From: Schoenoplectus triqueter
Lineage: Eukaryota > Streptophyta > Magnoliopsida > Poales > Cyperaceae
Length of the DNA stretch: 34,053 nucleotides
Assembly (NCBI GenBank): GCA_964058805.1
Contig: CAXKVV010001875.1
Location: forward strand, 1-34,053
Direction of reading: 5' to 3'
A program made the position numbers and the translations under genes. The notes under the pieces were generated by a model. The model made no database searches. It worked only from the letters and a program-made list of their open reading frames with translations, and was not told the DNA's origin. How positions within the stretch are numbered: the stretch's first letter is position 1; each line of letters starts with the position of its first letter. Of this stretch, positions 22,721-33,040 are shown piece after piece.

Positions 22721-22933
22721 TCAACGTCTACGAAACATCCTCTGAATGAGAGACGGACTATACGTGTCTCTCGGCCGAATTTCACGGCGAGGACGCTCGT
22801 GTCTTGCGTCCGACGGTGCCTGCGTCTCGGGCACTCGGGTGGACGGACCAGGAGTGTCGTACGATGACGTGCGCGGAGCATCATATTGGATATCGGAGGT
22901 CCCAGCACCCGGATCGAGGCTCATCTGACTCAT
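22721..22933 (-). pseudogene. unidentified coding fragment inside the MULE
   Basis: An open frame of 70 codons ending in TGA, much richer in G and C than its surroundings. The product is polar, with many Pro, Ser and Arg, and ends with a basic tail (IQRMFRRR). A TTAG just upstream of the first ATG could be a splice acceptor, so it may be a last exon. I do not recognise the family. It could be a captured host-gene exon or the C-terminus of a protein carried by the parental transposon; plant mobile-domain proteins are often found in such elements, but no diagnostic motif is present. An overlapping antisense frame exists at 22746-22928. Confidence 0.4.
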
Positions 22934-23414
22934 GAGCTAAGAGTACGACATGAAATCTCCCTGGAAAAAGTCAAACTATACCAATCTATATTAACTATAT
23001 TTCAATTATCACTATAATTATACTAATTAAATCTATCAAAATTACTAATTTTGATAAATTCGGATTTAAATTTAAAATCAAAAATTACCTTCGAAATGAC
23101 GATCAAATTGACGAATCGACGGGTTTTTCCGACTCTCCTTCTAACGATAAAAAGTTTCGCGCAAACGGTTTATAAATTGGAGCAAAAATGAATTAGATCT
23201 AAAAATTTGGGGGAAAAAATTCATATTTTTTGAAGAGAGGAGAAGGCGGGGGAGTGATGGGAGAGAGAGGGGAGTGGGAATCGCAAGTAAAAAAAAATCC
23301 GGACCCAGGTTTCAAACTCGGGTCTAGCTATTTGTGCAAATCCGAGGAGAGAGATGGCCAGTTTGCTATATTTATTTATTTTATTTACTAAAATAAAAAA
23401 ATCTGCGTTTTTCC

Positions 23415-23779
23415 TACTTCTCTGCACCTATGAAATCCTTACATTTTGCACAATATTAAAAAGTTATACACAACAAATTTATGTAAGTAATTAATTTGAT
23501 GTTTGTTTTTTTCCTTTAAAAAAATTGCACGAAATGAATTCTGAATTTTTATGAATTTATTTTGTTACTTCGATGCACTATTCATGAAGTACATGTAACG
23601 AAAATCCACTTTATTGTCAAAAGAAAAAAAAAATACCCATGATCGATGTAGCACCAAATGTAATTGGTTTCCTAATTGTAAAGAGAAGTGATCCGATGTC
23701 ACTAATTTTAGTGGTATCCGACGTTACCAACTTATTTTTTAAATTTATATATAGTTATTTGTTCAATCAACTGCAAATA
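23415..23779. other. spacer between MULE and second duplicate
   Basis: AT-rich, no gene seen. A weak match to the sequence before copy 1 (TAACGAA, then AAAAGAAAAAAAAAA near 23597 and 21890) hints that the duplication began further left. Confidence 0.35.
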
Positions 23780-24122
23780 TTCTTTATTTTTAGACATGAT
23801 TATTAACTAAAAGACTTATCAAAATCACGCTTTAATTTAACTTCAATTGTTTTTTCCTTCACCATATATGTATCAGATGTGAGCAATAGATAAATGTACG
23901 GAGAAAATATAATCAATATATAGGCTGATATAGCTATCCCAAAATAATTAATTAGCAGTGTAAAAAAATATTAAGAGATAAAGAAACTGTGACATAATAT
24001 TTTTGACGATGTGAGCAGAGTTGGTACAGCCATCACCCGAAAAATCTCTTTGACGTGCCTTCGCATTTTCTTCGTTTTAAGATATTCATCTCAGCTGACG
24101 TTCTTTCCTTTCTCTGCACTCT
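23780..24122. repeat. diverged duplicate, copy 2 (uninterrupted)
   Basis: The partner of 21980-22259 plus 23415-23430. It lacks the MULE and so shows the pre-insertion structure. It includes extra AT-rich bases at about 23910-23950. Confidence 0.75.
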
Positions 24123-24798
24123 AAATCGCTCCTAATTGCAATTAGATAATTTCTTCTTTTTTTTTGCTGGGGTCCTAATTAAGATATATGTGGCATCATC
24201 AGTTATATTCAAGTCATGATTAGGATTTCATTTTTCTATTGTTTGGACAGGACACATGCAAGGAGCGCGTCAATGCATCTTCTCTGAAGCGTGACAATGT
24301 TTCATGGGGTCGTTTCATAAACTTTGGACCTTCATTAGCATATTATATGTTACATGTTTAATTCCTCTCATGTACATATACATACTGTCATTTTTGTTTA
24401 ATTGGGAATGCATTTCATTTGCAGATGACCTCTGGTGGGTACATCAGTACAGTACATATGAGGTGACATGTATCATGGAGCCCTTCAGTTTATTCTTAAT
24501 AAAAAATGATGCCATTTTTTTAATTTGTGACGATTATTCCCCAATAGCTAAACTGAAAAGACGTATTAACGTTCCATATGAAAAGACCACTGTATTCTTA
24601 TAGATTTTTTATTTTTATGTATTTAATACCTTCACGATTTTTATTATTGTATTTCTTAAAATTAAATAGGCTTTTCATAAACTTGGCATATATTTTTTTT
24701 ATTATTATATTTAAATTAATAATAATTTCAAATTTTTCTTTTGCACATATAAATAAAAATAAAAATATCTGTTATATATAAAAATAGAGTTATTGTCA
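24123..24798. other. intergenic DNA with a non-assigned 99-codon frame
   Basis: An open frame at 24304-24603 (plus) is the longest here. It lacks a recognisable domain and seems hydrophobic by chance of T-richness. There is no flanking coding exon. I do not call it a gene. Confidence 0.3.
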
Positions 24799-24980
24799 GT
24801 TTAAGCTCATGAATAACTCAAAAACAAATTAATGAAACCATCTATAAATTTGATTTTTATGGCTATACAAATTCTATATATAAAATCTTATGGGATACAA
24901 AAAAAAATTATTTTTTGAGTTTTTAAGCATTTATTTTGAATTTTTAAAAATGACATTCTTTCATATTAAAATATTAGTTA
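24799..24980. mobile_element. degenerate copy of the (TA)n foldback family
   Basis: It shares the ordered blocks TTAAGCTCAT, ACTCAAAAAC, AAATCTTATGGGATACAAAA and TTTGAGTTTTTAAG with the better-preserved copy at 26283-26677. The opposite arm is too decayed to define. Confidence 0.5.
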
Positions 24981-25287
24981 TTTTCTTAGTATTTTGAGCT
25001 ATATAAAATCAATAATAAATATTTAAAAATATCTAAAAATTAAAAATTTGGTATTAATTTTTTTTGCGATTTGCACGTCTTTAAAACGTTGACACTGACG
25101 CGTTATCATGCATATATTAAAATTAAATTTTATTATTATTTATTATTAAAATAGAATTTTTATATTCTTGTTTAAAACAAAATCACTGCATGCGTTCTAT
25201 CTATCAGGACGGATGTACACTGTATGGGGTCAATTGACCGATTCTATTTGCAAAAGCTGCACTCATATTTTGCATTATCGTATACCA
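24981..25287. other. intergenic DNA, no gene seen
   Basis: AT-rich sequence following the decayed foldback copy. A 61-codon frame (25168-25353) runs into the tandem duplication and has no recognised motif. Confidence 0.35.
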
Positions 25288-25510
25288 TTCTCAGAAGAAA
25301 TGCTCTATACAGATAAAATTCAACATTGGCACGGCACTTCTAATAAAAAATAATTAAAACGATTTTAATTAAGAAAATGATGATTGACATGATCAGACCT
25401 TTCTCAGTAGAAACTATATACAGATAAAATTCAACATTGGCACGGCGCTTCTAATAAAAAATAATTGAAACGATTTTAATTAAGAAAATAAGGATTGACA
25501 TCATGATCAG
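25288..25510. repeat. 111-bp tandem duplication
   Basis: Two head-to-tail copies, about 25288-25398 and 25399-25510. Both contain CAGATAAAATTCAACATTGG, CTTCTAATAAAAAATAATT and ATTTTAATTAAGAAAAT in the same order. Similarity is high, with scattered substitutions. Confidence 0.85.
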
Positions 25511-26263
25511 AGTTATGGTATATACGTTGTAGTTATTATTGACCTCCATTTAAAAAATTTGTTGACTCTGTCCGATAATTATTTTACACTTTCTGATATG
25601 TTTTTATAACGTTTTTTTTTTCATCCAAACCGTTAGGAAGTAGTTGACCTTATTTTTTAAAATATCACCGTTTAATGTTATTAATTATTTTCACTAAAAA
25701 TCGTTAGTAAATTAGTGTTAGTAAAGCTCAGTTATGTTATAGTGATCGATGCCACTAAAAAATAATCTCAAAGAATAAGTTAAAAGTTTTTGGTCCAAGA
25801 AAAATATGTAACAAATTCGGCTCGTTAGGATAGAAATTATATAAGTCAGCAGGTACATATAAGGGTGATAGATATCGAGTGGAACAAAACTTCAAAATGA
25901 TCTAGCAAATTACTTTTTTATTTGTTGAAAAAAAGCATATTGATTATTTCTTGTATCTCGAGTATACTTGCTCTCAGCATTTTTTTTTACAATTAATGTG
26001 TTTGGATGGATGGGAGAGGAGAGGTAATACTCATGCAGCAAATATCGTTTTATCTTTAATTATATATCAAGAGTACGTCGATAAATCGGGTTACATTTCA
26101 TTAATTCCTTTAGATGGGTCATCCAGTCTAACATGGATCGGAAGTTGGAATTGTTTTAATGATCCAAATGATATGTCACGCCCTCACGGGTCAACCTGAT
26201 TTTAGTAGTTAATTTTAATAAATATTTCATTATTTTGTTTATTTATTTGTGCATTTAATTTTC
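25511..26263. other. intergenic DNA, no gene seen
   Basis: An 82-codon open frame at 25951-26199 has no recognised domain. Nothing else can be supported. Confidence 0.35.
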
Positions 26264-26702
26264 ATATATATATATAGTGGATATACCGTGAGCTTAAGCT
26301 TACGGAGGTTTTCCGTGAGCTTAACTCAAAAAGTATATCAAATCATCTTCAAATTTGAATTTTTCACTCTCATTAAATTTTCCATATTGAAATCTTATGG
26401 GATACAAAATTTTGGGATGTTTTGAGTTTTCTAAGTCACTCTTTTTCATTTTTGAAAATCGGCTCTAAAAATAATAATAAAATATTTAATGTTTGTACAT
26501 TATTTTCGAAAATTAAAAAGAGCAACTTAGGAAATTTGAAATATCCTAAAATTTTGTACTCCACAAGATTTCAATATGAAATTTTTAATGAAAGTGAAAA
26601 ATCAAAATTTGAAGATAATTGGTATATTTTTTGAGTTAAGCTCATAGAAGACCTCTGTGAGCTTAAGCTCACGGTATCTTTACTCTCTCTATATATATAT
26701 AT
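26264..26702. mobile_element. foldback element in a (TA)n tract, best-preserved copy
   Basis: Inverted arms of about 170 bp (26283-26455 and 26505-26677) begin ATACCGTGAGCTTAAGC. Inside each arm CCGTGAGCTTAA or a close relative recurs, followed by ACTCAAAAA, then AAATCTTATGGGATACAAAA. (AT)n runs lie at 26264-26276 and 26689-26702, with ACTCTCTCT just inside the right one. The arms almost meet, so the whole element could form one long hairpin. The open frame at 26422-26634 is fortuitous. Confidence 0.8.
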
Positions 26703-26831
26703 GTATAGAGAGAGACTTTAATAGATGTGTAGAAAAATAATAACCAATGTTAATTTTAATAAAAATGTGTTGAAAAATAATAACTAATGTTAATTTTAAA
26801 TTAAACCAGCAAAACACAATTAAAGTTATTA

Positions 26832-27105
26832 GGGACTGTTCGGCACGTTAATTCCCATGAGAAGTGGCTAAAGGTTTTCATATCTCCAAGAATTGAGATA
26901 TCAAGATTGCGGGAAAAGAATAATTGAGTCTGGATGAATTAGTTCCCCCCAAGAGAACAAATTAAAGCTTTTCATGCATTATTTTTGAGAAAATGAATCC
27001 ATTTCCCATCTCCAAAGAAATTAGTGGTCGAACATCGCTTGAGAAAATTCAGTAAACCCATTCTTATTTTATTCAGTATATCCATGCATGCATTCGAACA
27101 GCCCC
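26832..27105. mobile_element. PIF/Harbinger-like MITE (274 bp)
   Basis: Ends are GGGACTGTTCG and CGAACAGCCCC, close to the GGGGCTGTTYGG ends of Tourist/PIF-Harbinger MITEs. The left flank is TTA and the right flank TTG, consistent with a 3-bp TTA target site with one change. No coding capacity. Confidence 0.75.
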
Positions 27106-27220
27106 TTGTATATTTGATTTGGTACCGACGTCGTGGTATCAATTTGGTACTGACGTACTATATATGTAGAGCATATATTAGGTAGTGATATTTATCATTC
27201 AAGATTTTGATCTAATTATA

Positions 27221-27223
<3 letters not shown>

Positions 27224-27255
<32 letters not shown>
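27224..27255. repeat. (AT)n microsatellite, 32 bp
   Basis: Sixteen uninterrupted AT units. No foldback arm was found next to it. Confidence 0.9.
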
Positions 27256-27259
<4 letters not shown>

Positions 27260-27894
27260 AAAGCTTTCGGTATACTTGTCTACCAACAAGTAATTACAAA
27301 TCATGATGATGTCTATATATGATATTTTTGTATGTCTTTAATTCTTTTTAAAGGGCTTACAATTCAGTATATATATTTTTAATTAATTTTCACGGGACTT
27401 AAAAAAATATATTTTTATAGAAAAATGAGACCCATTACCACATATGAATAGTTAACTAAATGTACATATCATAATCTTTAATTTATAAAAAGAAGTGGTC
27501 AAAGTAGGTAAATTATAAGTAAAAAAACAAAACATTGAAACCTACCATTATATGCAAGTCTAAGCCCCTAAGGTGAATATTGAATTATAAAGCACTAATC
27601 ACAAATGTGAAAATAATCTAGCTTTTGAAAAGGCCGAAAAAGAGGAGAAGGGAGGGGAGTTGGGAAGGTGAGGAGGTGACGACGACAGCATCTATTTTTA
27701 ATTTTTTGCTCAATTTAGTGGCGTGCATGGGCAAGTTATTTTTCTGTCGCACTTTGCATGGCACGTGGCTTTCTTCCCAGCTTCTATTTTACTAGATTCC
27801 CTAAAATATGCTGACACGTCACTGCATAGACATTTTTCTTTTATTTTGATTTTGATACTTAGGTTTAATTTGCTAATTTTAGCCATTTTTGCAC
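27256..27894. other. intergenic DNA, no gene seen
   Basis: Overlapping open frames on both strands at 27710-27956 have no recognised motif. No element boundaries are visible. Confidence 0.35.
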
Positions 27895-29574
27895 ATTTAT
27901 ATGTATGGATTAGGTCGGTCATATTATTTTATTATTTTTTATTAAATTCGTTTTAATTCGGTTAAAAATGTTAACTCACACATGACCTGACTGGATTACG
28001 GGTCGACCCGACTCGATCCGTGTAAAATAATTAAATATTTATTAATTATTTTTTATAAGAAATTAAATATTATTTAATATATAATTAATGTATATTAAAG
28101 CTTTAGTTATTATTAAATCATAAAATATAGTTTAAAAATATAATTAATTGAGTCAGGTCGGGTTGATCCGAATCCGACCCGACCCGACCCGACCCGACCC
28201 ACGCTCCATTATGAAGTGAGGCTCTAGTTTTTTTCTAAAAGTACCAAGACAAGCCAACTCAAGTAGTACGGAAGGTGGACAATCGAATTAGCCAACTGAA
28301 ACGAAGAAAGTAATCCATGTAGTCAGAGTTGTGTTGGATAGTTCAGTCTTGTATTTATACCATTGACCCCATCATATATTTTTCTTAACTGTTCTTGATC
28401 AATGAAATGATGCTATTTTATAATTTATATTATATTATATTTTTTATATTTTTTTAATAAAAAGTTTTGTCTTTTTATTTTTTGATAAAGAATAAACTTT
28501 ATATAATTACCTTAAGAAACTAAATACTTTTCATATTAAGGTATGCTTCTTTTAGTTCCAATTTTGTTATACTTAATATTTTTATTCAATTAACATACTT
28601 AATTTGGAATGTATGCATTTTATTTCAAATCCAAAAAAGGAGAAACTTAAGGAAAGAGAAGATGAAGAGATGAAACTTTTCAGTAATTTCTTAAAATATT
28701 CGATTTTATTATCTTCTCTTTTTTTCATCATACTTTTTTTCAGTCAATTAAAAATTCTTAATTATATTAAATTTCAAAATATAATAAAAATAAAGGATAA
28801 TTTGATAATTTCAAAATATAAAAAAATTAAGGATAATTTGATTAAGATAGAGAAGACAGACAGTAGGCAGACAGTAAGATATAAGGCATAACAAATGGAA
28901 AAGGACTAATCCAATAATTAAAAAAAACCCATTACCGATTTAGTATGGGTAAAAGATCTTGCTATACTATTCAATTCTCAACGATAAAATCGATTTGATA
29001 GATCAGATATTTTTTATTCAAAAAAAAAAGATCTGTTTTATCATGATGCAAACCATCCTATTGAATTCCATTTATATAAAGGACTTAAATATCTCCTTTC
29101 TATGGGGTTATATCCTAAATTATTGCGAAAACAAAACAAAAAAGAAAAATAAGATTATGAAAGTCGGTATTCTTGTGATACTGCACTGTTCATTTTAGTT
29201 TCTAACATTAAATTTAAAGTATTATCCTACACATATTAAAAAATACCCTTTTTGATAAAAATTTTTAACTTTTTTTACTTTTTATTTGAAAAAATCAAGG
29301 TAAATGTAAAGTGAAATTTATTTAAAGAGAAGATAGAATTTTAAAAATGTCATATAATACTTCGAGAGTGGTGAAATGGAAAAAAATATGAGAGAGAGAG
29401 GTGTGTGAGAGCCTGTTTTAAAAAGGGGAGGAAGTGAGAGGGAATATGTGGTACTTTTTTCAAAAATATTAAACTCATATCCGATACATTCAATTTTGGG
29501 TTATGTCGGGTCAGATCGGATTTTGATCGTATTGGATTAATCTGTCGAATCTGATCAATAATTGACACCCTTAA
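27895..29574. mobile_element. second copy of the TAGGGGTGTCAA hAT MITE, split by about 1.26 kb
   Basis: The left part (about 27895-28200) matches 15285-15575: GTGTAAAATAATTAAATATTTATTAATTA and GTCGGGTTGATCCGAA blocks appear in the same order. The right part (about 29455-29574) matches 15590-15684, ending CAATAATTGACACCCT. Between them is unrelated DNA. The left terminus is eroded and no target duplication is evident, so this copy is older than the one at 15280. A (CCGAC)n run at 28175-28200 sits at the left break. Confidence 0.7.
28201..29454. other. DNA interposed within the second hAT MITE
   Basis: AT-rich with no identified termini. The 95-codon frame at 28604-28891 is Lys/Ile-rich low-complexity sequence and the 79-codon frame at 28959-29198 has no motif. 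A short GGATAATTTGAT repeat occurs near 28795 and 28833. It may be a transposon insertion or filler, but the type is unknown. Confidence 0.4.
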
Positions 29575-30082
29575 TAAGATACGAACGTCATGTATATTTG
29601 TTAGACGTATTGTTATTATGTAATTGTCAAGTCAATTATAAAGGTGCTATTTACTTATATTTTGGAAGAACTTAATTTTACCGTCTGGATAACTTAATTA
29701 CTCGATCCATTTTGGACCAGTTAATTTCGGGTTTAAGCTAGCTAATTCGTTCACAATTTACACTGGAAACAAAAGCACAATTAATTTGGTCATTGCGAAG
29801 GTAGCATACATTATACAAACATCTAGCTTGATATTGACAATGAAATTAATTAATAATTCTTCCCTCATGTGCTCAATGTTGAACATTTTAATTACTAATA
29901 CTGCATATGTTCTCGTGTAGCTAGCAAGCTAGTAAGACATGAGGTACTCTTCCATCTTGGTTTCTTGTTGAAACATTGAATCTAACAAAGGTCTTCGGCT
30001 TTTTTTTTTTAAGATGGTTCAAAAATATTAATAAAATAATAAATCTATATATTATATATATTATATATATATAGTTCACTTT
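29575..30082. other. distal upstream region of the MYB gene
   Basis: AT-rich; no gene, and no element with recognisable ends. Confidence 0.35.
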
Positions 30083-30200
30083 TAAAAATTCGACATAGAA
30101 AATTTGTGTATCTCATATGACCTTAATATAAACAAATTATTAAGAAATAAATAAAAATTTGAAGATGAATTTTATAATTAAGCTCATGGCAACTTTACTA
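30083..30200. mobile_element. partial arm of the (TA)n foldback family
   Basis: Read on the minus strand, it follows the order of the family arm: AGTAAAG, CATGAGCTTAA, ATCTTCAAATTT, GAGATACACAAATTTT. A TA-rich run (30047-30073) sits beside it. The second arm is missing. It lies about 0.5 kb upstream of the MYB start. Confidence 0.5.
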
Positions 30201-30405
30201 TTACCAGCTACTTGAAAAATAATTTAATGCCTTTAATTAACTCAAACACTAAATAGAGACTTGCGAACTTCAAACAATCTGTGTAAAATAATTAATACAA
30301 AGACCGTATAGCGATTTTGTTAGTGTACGTCTTCTTTTATTTATAAGTTATAACGGAGTGTTTACGTACGCTGTACGCACGCACAGTTCATGCAGATTGA
30401 ACTGT

Positions 30406-30411
30406 CACGTG
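30406..30411 (+). promoter_or_regulatory. G-box CACGTG in the MYB promoter
   Basis: CACGTG within TCACGTGC, 305-310 bases upstream of the start codon. The core matches G-box/ABRE elements bound by bZIP or bHLH factors. A 7-bp-arm hairpin (CAGTTCA and TGAACTG) lies just before it at about 30384-30404. Function is inferred only. Confidence 0.4.
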
Positions 30412-30551
30412 CAACACACATGCCATTTAGAACTAGTCAACTAGACAAGACTCGTAAATAGGGGCTATGTGAAGAGAGAAAACAAAAGAAAAGAAAACAA
30501 GAAATATATAATTGAACATATGAAGAGAGAGGGTGGAGATCAGGAGATGTG

Positions 30552-30558
30552 TATATAA
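30552..30558 (+). promoter_or_regulatory. probable TATA box of the MYB gene
   Basis: TATATAA about 160 bases before the start codon. It is followed by a pyrimidine-rich leader (about 30646-30695), as is usual for plant mRNAs. Transcription would start near 30582. Start-stop pairs ATGTAG (30569-30574) and ATGTGA (30586-30591) lie around that point. Confidence 0.6.
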
Positions 30559-30715
30559 GGTGAACCCCATGTAGTTCTGGTAGCCATGTGAGATTCTAAA
30601 CTCGCATTACAATAACAGTGGCAGTTGAGTTTATCAGTCAGTCCCCACTTCTCTCCTCCTTCCCTAACCTCTATCTCTTCCTCTCTCAATTCCAATTAAG
30701 TTCCTGAATTTGTAC

Positions 30716-31907
30716 ATGGGGCGATCTCCCAGCTGCGATGAGAATGGTCTCAAGAAGGGGCCATGGACCACTGACGAGGACGCAAAGCTCACTGACTACA
30801 TCCAAATCCATGGCCATGGCAGTTGGAGAGCTCTACCTAAGCTCGCTGGTAATTAACTAATTTGTTAATGCTTTATGATCTTAATTATGTATATATGTTC
30901 ATCTGATTTCTGATCTGATGAAAATTATATAATTAATTTTATATACTCTTGTAATTAAATTGCATGCCAAATGCAGGATTGAATAGATGTGGCAAGAGCT
31001 GTAGGCTGAGATGGACAAACTACCTCCGGCCAGATATAAAGCGAGGAAAATTCACCTCCGAGGAAGAAAAAACCATCCTCAATCTCCACTCTGTTTTAGG
31101 CAACAAGTACGTACGTACTATTATTCTGTTCCATAATTACCTCCTTTAATTTCTTTTAATTAACATTAATTAATTCAAATCAATCTATACATGATATACG
31201 TATGTAACAAATTGGTAGTAGCTAATTAATTGTTTTGAAAATTCAGGTGGTCCGCGATAGCAAAGCACCTCCCCGGCCGAACAGACAATGAGATCAAGAA
31301 CTTCTGGAACACCCACCTCAAGAAAAAGCTGATCCAAATGGGCTTTGATCCCATGACTCACCGACCCCGCACTGATTTCTTCGCGGTGTTGCCACAGCTG
31401 ATTGCTCTGGCCAACCTCCGCCAACTCGTCCAGCAATCTCCCTGGGATGACCATGCGGTGCGGCTTCAGGCAGAGGCCATGCAAGCTACCAAAATCCAGT
31501 ACCTGAGTTCGCTTCTCAGTTCAGCTGCCGGCACAATAGAGAGTCATAGTTTGACTCCAAGTAGTACTACTCAAGACCTGAACCCTCTGAGCCTTCTAAA
31601 TTCCCCACAAATGACACCAACTCCTTTAATGCCTTCACAGACAGACCCAATTCAGAATGAATTTTTGCCTCCATATCTAATCGAGCAACTGCTATGCAAT
31701 GACTCGAACCAATCGGGGGATTTCAGTACACCTAGAACAGTTTTCGAGTCGCAATCCTCATTGCCACCTCTCACTGATATCTCCGTTTCAAATTTTGGGG
31801 ATGCTTGTAGTACCTCAAGCTGTGACATAAGTAGCACTTCTTCTATTCCTTTTTGGGATTCTGACATCCTGCTTGACGATCAATGCTTCATGCCTGAGTT
31901 CTCCTGA
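30716..31907 (+). CDS. R2R3-MYB transcription factor, MYB53/92/93-like (subgroup 24), 3 exons
   Basis: A nuclear DNA-binding transcription factor of 307 residues. Exons are 30716-30848, 30977-31106 and 31247-31907. The 133-nt and 130-nt first exons are the classic R2R3-MYB pattern, and both introns (128 and 140 bp) are GT-AG. The R2 repeat (about 13-63) has W17, W37 and W57. The R3 repeat (about 66-114) has F70 in place of the first Trp, then W89 and W108. The segment after R3, with [13 protein letters not shown] and [11 protein letters not shown] (119-146), marks the group of Arabidopsis MYB53, MYB92 and MYB93, linked to suberin deposition and lateral root development. The C-terminus is Ser/Thr/Pro-rich with an acidic end (WDSDILLDD), a likely activation region. 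The N-terminus reads MGRSPSC rather than the common MGRSPCC. No bHLH-interaction signature is evident. Which of the three genes is orthologous cannot be decided here. It is complete and intact. Confidence 0.95.
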
Positions 31908-32622
31908 ACAATTCCATTCTCTTGTCTTCTTTTCTTCTCGTCTTCTTTTCTTCCTCTTCCTTTTTGTGAATAGCACCTTCCCCTTGCCATCTCCTAATAG
32001 GGTTTGTTATTTCTTTTTTGTTTTTATGTTTTCCATTTTTTATTTTAGTTCTTTTTTATCTTTTGGTTTGATATATTGGGAGTTCAATTTATCTAGTGTG
32101 ACTTAGCTAGTATAGTTTGCATGCATGCAGTACTAGCTATATATATATATATATATATATAATGCAATGCAGCACCCACATACAGAAACCTACAGGTACA
32201 CTTGTATGTATAAACGCAATCACTTCAATTCATGATTAAAAAAAATATGATTTGTGTACACTGTCCTATGTTAAATTTATTTGCGTTCCTTTTCATCCGC
32301 AAAAAAATATATATATAGAACAAAGAAATGATTGGATTTCCTTGGTCATCAAAATCTTGGACTTGTAGATAATTATAACTGAATATGTTTTCATATTCTC
32401 AATTCTCATTAATTAGAAGGTTAAATTAAAGCAGAAATAAACTAGATAGTGGTTACTTTTTATTTTATTTTTGAAATTTGGTAGCAAGTTTCTACATCTC
32501 TTGTCACTGATTAATTTTTGTTTGGTCACCGAAACAAGGTTGACCAAAATAAAGCATACATATTGTGTTTTGTAAAATAATTAAAATAAAATTGATAATT
32601 GTATCTCTTCAGCTAATATATA
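31908..32622. other. 3' flank of the MYB gene
   Basis: A T- and C-rich stretch to about 32090 is the probable 3' UTR. It is followed by an (AT)n run at 32138-32161 and AT-rich DNA. No gene is seen. Confidence 0.45.
32138..32161. repeat. (TA)n microsatellite
   Basis: Twelve TA units about 230 bp after the MYB stop codon. Confidence 0.9.
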
Positions 32623-33029
32623 GAGAGATAGACTATTGTAAAAATATTTGCATTTTAACCGATACACAAACGCGTCAAAAAATATATTTTAAAATCTCAA
32701 AATTTTAAATTTATGGTTTGCATTAAATTTTTCATATAAAAACTTTGTGGGATATAAAATTTTGGAGTGTTTTGAGTTTTTTTTAAGTCACTCTTTTGAA
32801 TTTTAAAAAAATAACATAAACAATGAATATTTATTATTTTTTTAGAGTTATATTTCTAAAATACAAAAGAGGGGTTTAAAAAACTCAAAACACTCTAAAT
32901 TTTTGTACCCCAAAAGATTTTCATGTGATGAATTTGATGAAAATCATAAATTATATTTTTGAGACCTTAAAATATTTTTTTGCCGCGTTTGCATATCGGT
33001 TGAAATGTAATTTTTTTCACAATATTCTC

Positions 33030-33040
<11 letters not shown>
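32623..33040. mobile_element. foldback element next to (TA)n/(CT)n, third complete copy
   Basis: Inverted arms of about 190 bp. The outer part pairs GAGATAGACTATTGT with its relative at about 33019-33040. Then CAACCGATA or AACCGATA with AAACGCG pairs near 32657-32676 and 32983-33005. The inner part, GTGTTTTGAGTTTTTT, pairs near 32770 and 32880. It shares GGGATAYAAAATTTTGG and AAGTCACTCTTTT with the copy at 26283-26677 but has different outer ends. The right side runs straight into (CT)n and (AT)n. No coding capacity. Confidence 0.75.

Larger units (their letters stand above)
22269..23405. mobile_element. non-autonomous Mutator-like element (MULE), 1137 bp
   Basis: Long terminal inverted repeats of about 118 bp (22269-22388 and 23287-23405) begin CAGATTTTTTT. 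A perfect 9-bp duplication CGTTTTTCC flanks them (22260-22268 and 23406-23414). This is the hallmark of Mutator-like elements. Each inverted repeat carries a palindrome with GACCCGAGTTT and AAACTCGGGTC arms, perfect on the left and with mismatches on the right. A second perfect copy lies just inside the left repeat. The G+C-rich interior at about 22720-22935 differs from the AT-rich rest and may be captured coding DNA. No transposase is seen. The duplicate at 23780-24122 has a corresponding empty site (CGTTCTTTCC, about 24099-24108). Confidence 0.92.

Noticed and set aside
21980..24122. A pair of LTRs from a retrotransposon
   Set aside because: The duplicated segments lack TG...CA ends, a primer-binding site and a polypurine tract, and the DNA between is a MULE with its own target duplication.
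24304..24603. 99-codon open frame as a gene
   Set aside because: T-rich hydrophobic composition, no domain, no splice context.
28604..29198. 95- and 79-codon frames as small genes
   Set aside because: Lys/Ile/Asn-rich low-complexity translations of AT-rich DNA.
31185..31484. 99-codon minus-strand frame
   Set aside because: Antisense shadow of MYB exon 3.
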